Shown here in pieces: positions 61,131-64,000 of a DNA stretch of 64,000 bases. Every line of letters begins with the position of its first letter. The first letter of the stretch is position 1. The stretch spans positions 310,001 to 374,000 of the forward strand of contig NZ_JAUCYU010000003.1 in the NCBI RefSeq assembly GCF_030373445.1. Reading direction: 5' to 3'. The position numbers were made by a program, and so were the translations under genes. The notes under the pieces are model-generated. The model was not told the DNA's origin. It saw nothing but the letters and a program-made list of their open reading frames with translations, and did not search any database. The DNA comes from Roseovarius sp. GTDB lineage: Bacteria > Pseudomonadota > Alphaproteobacteria > Rhodobacterales > Rhodobacteraceae.

Positions 61131-61164
61131 ACAAATGAAAAAGCCCCGCCAATCCCGGCGGGGC
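61131..61164 (-). terminator. Rho-independent terminator of the NicX-like operon
   Basis: On the minus strand, GCCCCGCC-GGGATT-GGCGGGGC (61164 to 61143), an 8-bp stem with 6-nt loop, is followed by TTTTTCATTT. It starts 35 bp after the stop of the 541-residue gene and isolates the right-edge operon from the LLM operon. Confidence 0.85.
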
Positions 61165-61198
61165 CTCTCCTAATCTCTCACGTTCTGACGGTCAGCCT

Positions 61199-62824
61199 TC
61201 AGCCATGGCCACCGCAGCAATTGCCCGGCAGGCCGCCGCCGGTGACGCCCGAGTGGTTGCAGCAACCGCCCTTCCACCACTCGGCCCCTTCGCCGTGGCA
61301 ATACTTGCCGTCCGCCCCGGTCATCTTCATGAACAGCGGGTGGTAGTTGCGGCAGACTTCCAGCTCGGTCTTGACCCAGTGCAGCGGGTCTCGGCCATAG
61401 TGATCCCAGTAGTCGCCTTCCATGTTCAGCCCCGGCACCGCCGGATTCCAGCTCTCATCCAGCCACAGGTCGACATCGCCGTACTTGGCGCAGAGCTTGC
61501 GGATCTCCGGATCGTCCAGCGCGCCGAGGCGGCCGTTCTCGATCAGCGTCTCGTTGTCGCCTTCCCGCTCCATTGTGTAGGTCGGGAAATAGAGGTGCAG
61601 GTGCCAGTGGCCCACCGGGTGCCCGGCCCGCGCCGCGCGCCGTTCTGCCATCGACGAGATGATTGTGCCGAAACCCATGTGGATGACGCCCGAGCGCACC
61701 CGCTCGTACAGGCAGTTGACGAAGCCCGACGGGAAATCCTTGCGCGGGCGGTGCACGTGGGGGTTGGTGCCGATGGAGGCCTCCCACCAGTAGAGCAGGC
61801 CCTTGCCCGGAAACTCGGGGTATTCGAGGTGGTCGGTCTGCTCCTTCAGCTCGCGCAGCCGGTCGCCGAACTCGCCGCCCTCGTTGATCTGGGTGATCTT
61901 CGAGTTCTCGACGATCAGCTGGGTCCAGTCGCAGGGCGCGATGTGGTTGGTGGTGCCGGCGATGACGCCGTTGCCGTCTTCCTTGCCGGGCAGGAACATC
62001 CACGGCCGGCCGGTGACGTGGCCGGGCAGGTACTGCTTGCCGAAATGCTCGTTCGTGGTCCATGTCCGCCCGGTCAGCTCGGGGTCGTAGAACTCGCGCT
62101 TGCTGTCCCAGTAGCCGGCATGGTTGGTGAACTCGATATCGGTGCCTTCGGGGTCGACGATGCGGGCGCGCTTGCAGGTGCGCACGCGGTCCCATGTCCA
62201 GCGGTCGATGGCGTTCAGCACCTCGATCGGCATGGTATGCGCCGGCGAGGCCAGGATTTCCGGCGTGATGAACGGCATGCGCTGGATCTTGATGTGACGT
62301 TCGGCCAGCACCGGGCCGCCATAGCCCATCAGGATCTTGTCATAGGCCTGTTCCTTCTCGGCCTCTTCCCACCAGTCCATCCATTCCGCCAGCTCGCGGG
62401 TGCGGAACAGGTAGTAATCCACCTCGTCCGTGCCGATCCACTGGGGCACCGGGCCGCGGTCGATCTTCTTGATCTCGTACTTCACCCCGTATTTCTCGAG
62501 GATCTTCTGGCAGGCCCGGATCACCAGGTCGGAATGCCAGTTGTCGACCCGCAGAAGCACGCGCTCGCCCGGTTTCAGATCCCAGCAGGCGTTGAGCCCG
62601 TGGTTGTAGGGGCGCTGCGCCACATGCTCGAGGTAGGGCAGCAACTGGTCGGGGTCCGTCACCTCGACGAAGGGCGGGCAGCGCGGCGGTCGCGTCTCGA
62701 TCAGCGGCGGGCGGTCGAAGCTGGGCACCGCCTTGGGGCGCGCGGCGATCCGCTCGCGGCCCGGCGTCGCGCCAAGCGCGTGCGGCGGGCGTTCGGCGGC
62801 GATACGGGTGAAATCCTCTGGCAT
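61199..62824 (-). CDS. Metal-dependent NicX/M29-like protein with Cys/His-rich tail
   Basis: 541 residues, function not known. Residues ~80-120 (WDLKPGERVLLRVDNWHSDLVIRACQKI) and ~285-415 resemble the M29 aminopeptidase T / 2,5-dihydroxypyridine 5,6-dioxygenase (NicX) fold as I remember it: SIGTNPHVH (H356, H358), GVIHMGFG (H382) and HWHLHLYFP (H406, H408, H410) could bind a metal. It is ~190 residues longer than NicX. The last ~33 residues contain C509, H510, C521, C522, H524, C536, C537 and H540, a probable metal-binding tail. Followed by a strong terminator; upstream, in the same operon, are the lyase and LeuD-like genes. Confidence 0.5.
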   Translation of the reverse strand: MPEDFTRIAAERPPHALGATPGRERIAARPKAVPSFDRPPLIETRPPRCPPFVEVTDPDQLLPYLEHVAQRPYNHGLNACWDLKPGERVLLRVDNWHSDLVIRACQKILEKYGVKYEIKKIDRGPVPQWIGTDEVDYYLFRTRELAEWMDWWEEAEKEQAYDKILMGYGGPVLAERHIKIQRMPFITPEILASPAHTMPIEVLNAIDRWTWDRVRTCKRARIVDPEGTDIEFTNHAGYWDSKREFYDPELTGRTWTTNEHFGKQYLPGHVTGRPWMFLPGKEDGNGVIAGTTNHIAPCDWTQLIVENSKITQINEGGEFGDRLRELKEQTDHLEYPEFPGKGLLYWWEASIGTNPHVHRPRKDFPSGFVNCLYERVRSGVIHMGFGTIISSMAERRAARAGHPVGHWHLHLYFPTYTMEREGDNETLIENGRLGALDDPEIRKLCAKYGDVDLWLDESWNPAVPGLNMEGDYWDHYGRDPLHWVKTELEVCRNYHPLFMKMTGADGKYCHGEGAEWWKGGCCNHSGVTGGGLPGNCCGGHG

Positions 62825-62840
62825 CCTGGTCTTCCTTAAC

Positions 62841-63734
62841 TCATTCCGCGGCGCTGGCCCGGATATCCATCAGCAGGAACTTCTCCTGCTGGTTCTCGAT
62901 TTCCTCGAACCCAATGAAATCCTTGAAATCGCCCATGCTCATGACCGGATGCGGCAGGTCGCCGGTGTTCAGGTCGGCCATCAGCTTGGCGTAATTGTCC
63001 TGCATCGCCTGCGCGGCGGACATCAGGCCCACCAGCGGGTAAGTCGCAAGCCCCGCGATCTCGCGGATCTGGTCGGCGGTGATGTCCTTTTCCAGCCAGC
63101 CGAGGATCTGCAGCGACAGCGGCACGCCCGCCGCCTCGCGCAGTTGCTTGAGGCTGTCGAGATCGGTGAAGGTCTTGCTGATCGGCTGCACGAGATCGGC
63201 GCCCGCCTCGACATAGAGCTTCGCGCGTTCGATGGCGCCCGATACGGTGGGCGCGTCGGTGCGGGCGATGATCAGCGTGTCGGGGTTCCTGCGGGCCGAC
63301 ACGGCAGCGCGGATCTTGCCCGCCTGTTCATGCGCGGGCAGGATTTCCACCTGGTTCGCCACGGCGGGGCAACGCTTGGGGGCGAGCTGATCCTCGAAGA
63401 TCATCGCAGCGACGCCCGCGTGCTCGAACTCCCGCACCGTGCGCATGACGTTGATGGCGTTGCCATAGCCGGTATCGGCATCGGCAATGACCGGGATGTT
63501 GACGGCGTTTGCCACGTTGCGCACCACGCCGAGGTTCTCGGTCATGGTGTAGAGCTCGACATCAGGGAAGCCGAAATTCGTGGCCGACAGCGCGAAGCCC
63601 GAGGTCATGACCGCCGGCGCCCCCGCCTTCTCGGCCAGCATGGCCGACATCGCATCGAAGCAGCCGGCCACGAACTGTGTCTCGCCCGCGCGGGCCTTGG
63701 CTGCGAAGTCTCGTTTCACGTCATCGTTAATCAT
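62841..63734 (-). CDS. PEP-mutase/isocitrate-lyase superfamily lyase
   Basis: 297-residue TIM-barrel lyase. Metal-binding DADTGYG (D85, D87), ED pair in IFEDQ (E114-D115) and the active-site loop PKRCP with C122. Methylisocitrate and isocitrate lyases have K-K/R-C-G-H at this place; here Pro follows the Cys, so the substrate is probably different. Relatives include 2,3-dimethylmalate lyase and oxaloacetate decarboxylase. Next to a LeuD-like hydratase subunit, a 2-alkylmalate-type substrate is a reasonable guess. Confidence 0.85.
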   Translation of the reverse strand: MINDDVKRDFAAKARAGETQFVAGCFDAMSAMLAEKAGAPAVMTSGFALSATNFGFPDVELYTMTENLGVVRNVANAVNIPVIADADTGYGNAINVMRTVREFEHAGVAAMIFEDQLAPKRCPAVANQVEILPAHEQAGKIRAAVSARRNPDTLIIARTDAPTVSGAIERAKLYVEAGADLVQPISKTFTDLDSLKQLREAAGVPLSLQILGWLEKDITADQIREIAGLATYPLVGLMSAAQAMQDNYAKLMADLNTGDLPHPVMSMGDFKDFIGFEEIENQQEKFLLMDIRASAAE

Positions 63735-63737
63735 GGG

Positions 63738-64000
63738 TCAGGCCTCCTCGCCTTCACGTGCATGCAGGTATCCGACGATTCCGCCGGCCTCCAGCATTTG
63801 CTTGTCGCTCTCGCTGAGCGGTTCGATGGGCAGTTCCGTCCCCGCCGTCAGGTTTCGCAGAACACCCGCGGCCCAATCGACCTCGATCTCGTCCCAGCGG
63901 CTGACCGCGCCGATGATGCCGGGGCAGATCACCTGCGGAAAGCCCATCGCGATCTCGCCGCGCCAGTAGCCGGGCGAGAAGCTTTCGCCGATCACGCCGC
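63738..64000 (-). CDS. LeuD-like (aconitase-superfamily) hydratase small subunit, cut by window edge
   Basis: Only the C-terminal ~87 residues are visible; the gene starts right of the window. GESFSPGYWRGEIAMGFPQVICPGII and AGVLRNLTAGTELP match the swivel domain of 3-isopropylmalate / 2-methylmalate / dimethylmaleate hydratase small subunits. The large subunit should lie upstream, outside the window. The stop is 3 bp before the lyase ATG, so the hydratase and lyase are co-translated and probably act in sequence. Confidence 0.85.
   Translation of the reverse strand, partial: GVIGESFSPGYWRGEIAMGFPQVICPGIIGAVSRWDEIEVDWAAGVLRNLTAGTELPIEPLSESDKQMLEAGGIVGYLHAREGEEA

Overview
The window looks like part of a chromosome or large plasmid of a heterotrophic alphaproteobacterium, probably of the roseobacter/Rhodobacteraceae group. 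This is an inference from the high GC, the many TRAP and spermidine-type ABC transporters, the OpgG/OpgH pair and the style of the proteins. I see no rRNA, tRNA, insertion sequence, phage gene or CRISPR. The window is almost entirely catabolic operons, each with its own regulator.

Region 1 (1-8469) is a bacterial microcompartment (BMC) locus that continues past the left edge. The minus-strand operon runs, in transcription order: class III aminotransferase, CoA-acylating aldehyde dehydrogenase with a C-terminal encapsulation helix, CsoS1D-like BMC-T, PduM-like protein, pentameric vertex protein BMC-P, hexameric BMC-H, and a second CsoS1D-like BMC-T (cut). Divergently, a DeoR regulator is followed by a B12-dependent diol-dehydratase-type enzyme whose large and medium subunits are fused, and then the small subunit. 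All catalytic residues of the dehydratase are kept, but the two pocket residues known to set substrate specificity are changed (Ser301 to Asp, Gln336 to Ala in Klebsiella numbering). With the aminotransferase, this suggests a metabolosome for a substrate other than 1,2-propanediol, possibly an amino-polyol. This is my main candidate for an undescribed system.

Region 2 (8748-19690): an orphan acidic protein; a minus-strand operon with a spermidine/putrescine-type ABC transporter, a PuuB/DadA-like FAD oxidase, a cupin and a GMC (choline-dehydrogenase-like) oxidoreductase; a MocR regulator with repeated CCAATT half-sites at both ends of its gene; and a divergent mandelate-racemase/enolase-superfamily enzyme. 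Region 3 (20050-23683) is opgG/opgD-opgH for osmoregulated periplasmic glucans. Region 4 (23688-27390) is a Baeyer-Villiger monooxygenase, alpha/beta hydrolase, SDR and MarR cassette typical of cyclic-ketone breakdown. Region 5 (27586-35581) is a sugar-acid operon (TRAP transporter, 56-aa membrane protein, IlvD/Edd dehydratase, RraA-like aldolase, ketoglutarate-semialdehyde dehydrogenase) divergent from a GntR regulator.

Region 6 (35600-64000) is a large catabolic island. Two related modules, each with an LLM flavin monooxygenase, a TRAP transporter and an amidohydrolase-2 enzyme, flank a branched-chain 2-oxoacid dehydrogenase operon (bkdA1-A2-B-lpd) with an Lrp regulator and an extra ribB. 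Two paralogous GntR regulators and a repeated operator, GTATTC-N5-GAATAC, at 44.3, 45.1, 50.4, 51.7, 52.5 and 61.1 kb suggest that much of the island is one regulon. It has two flavin reductases, one carrying a MarR domain. At the right edge are a NicX/M29-like metalloprotein with a Cys/His-rich tail, a PEP-mutase/isocitrate-lyase-family lyase and a cut LeuD-like hydratase subunit. The substrate of the island cannot be read from sequence alone.
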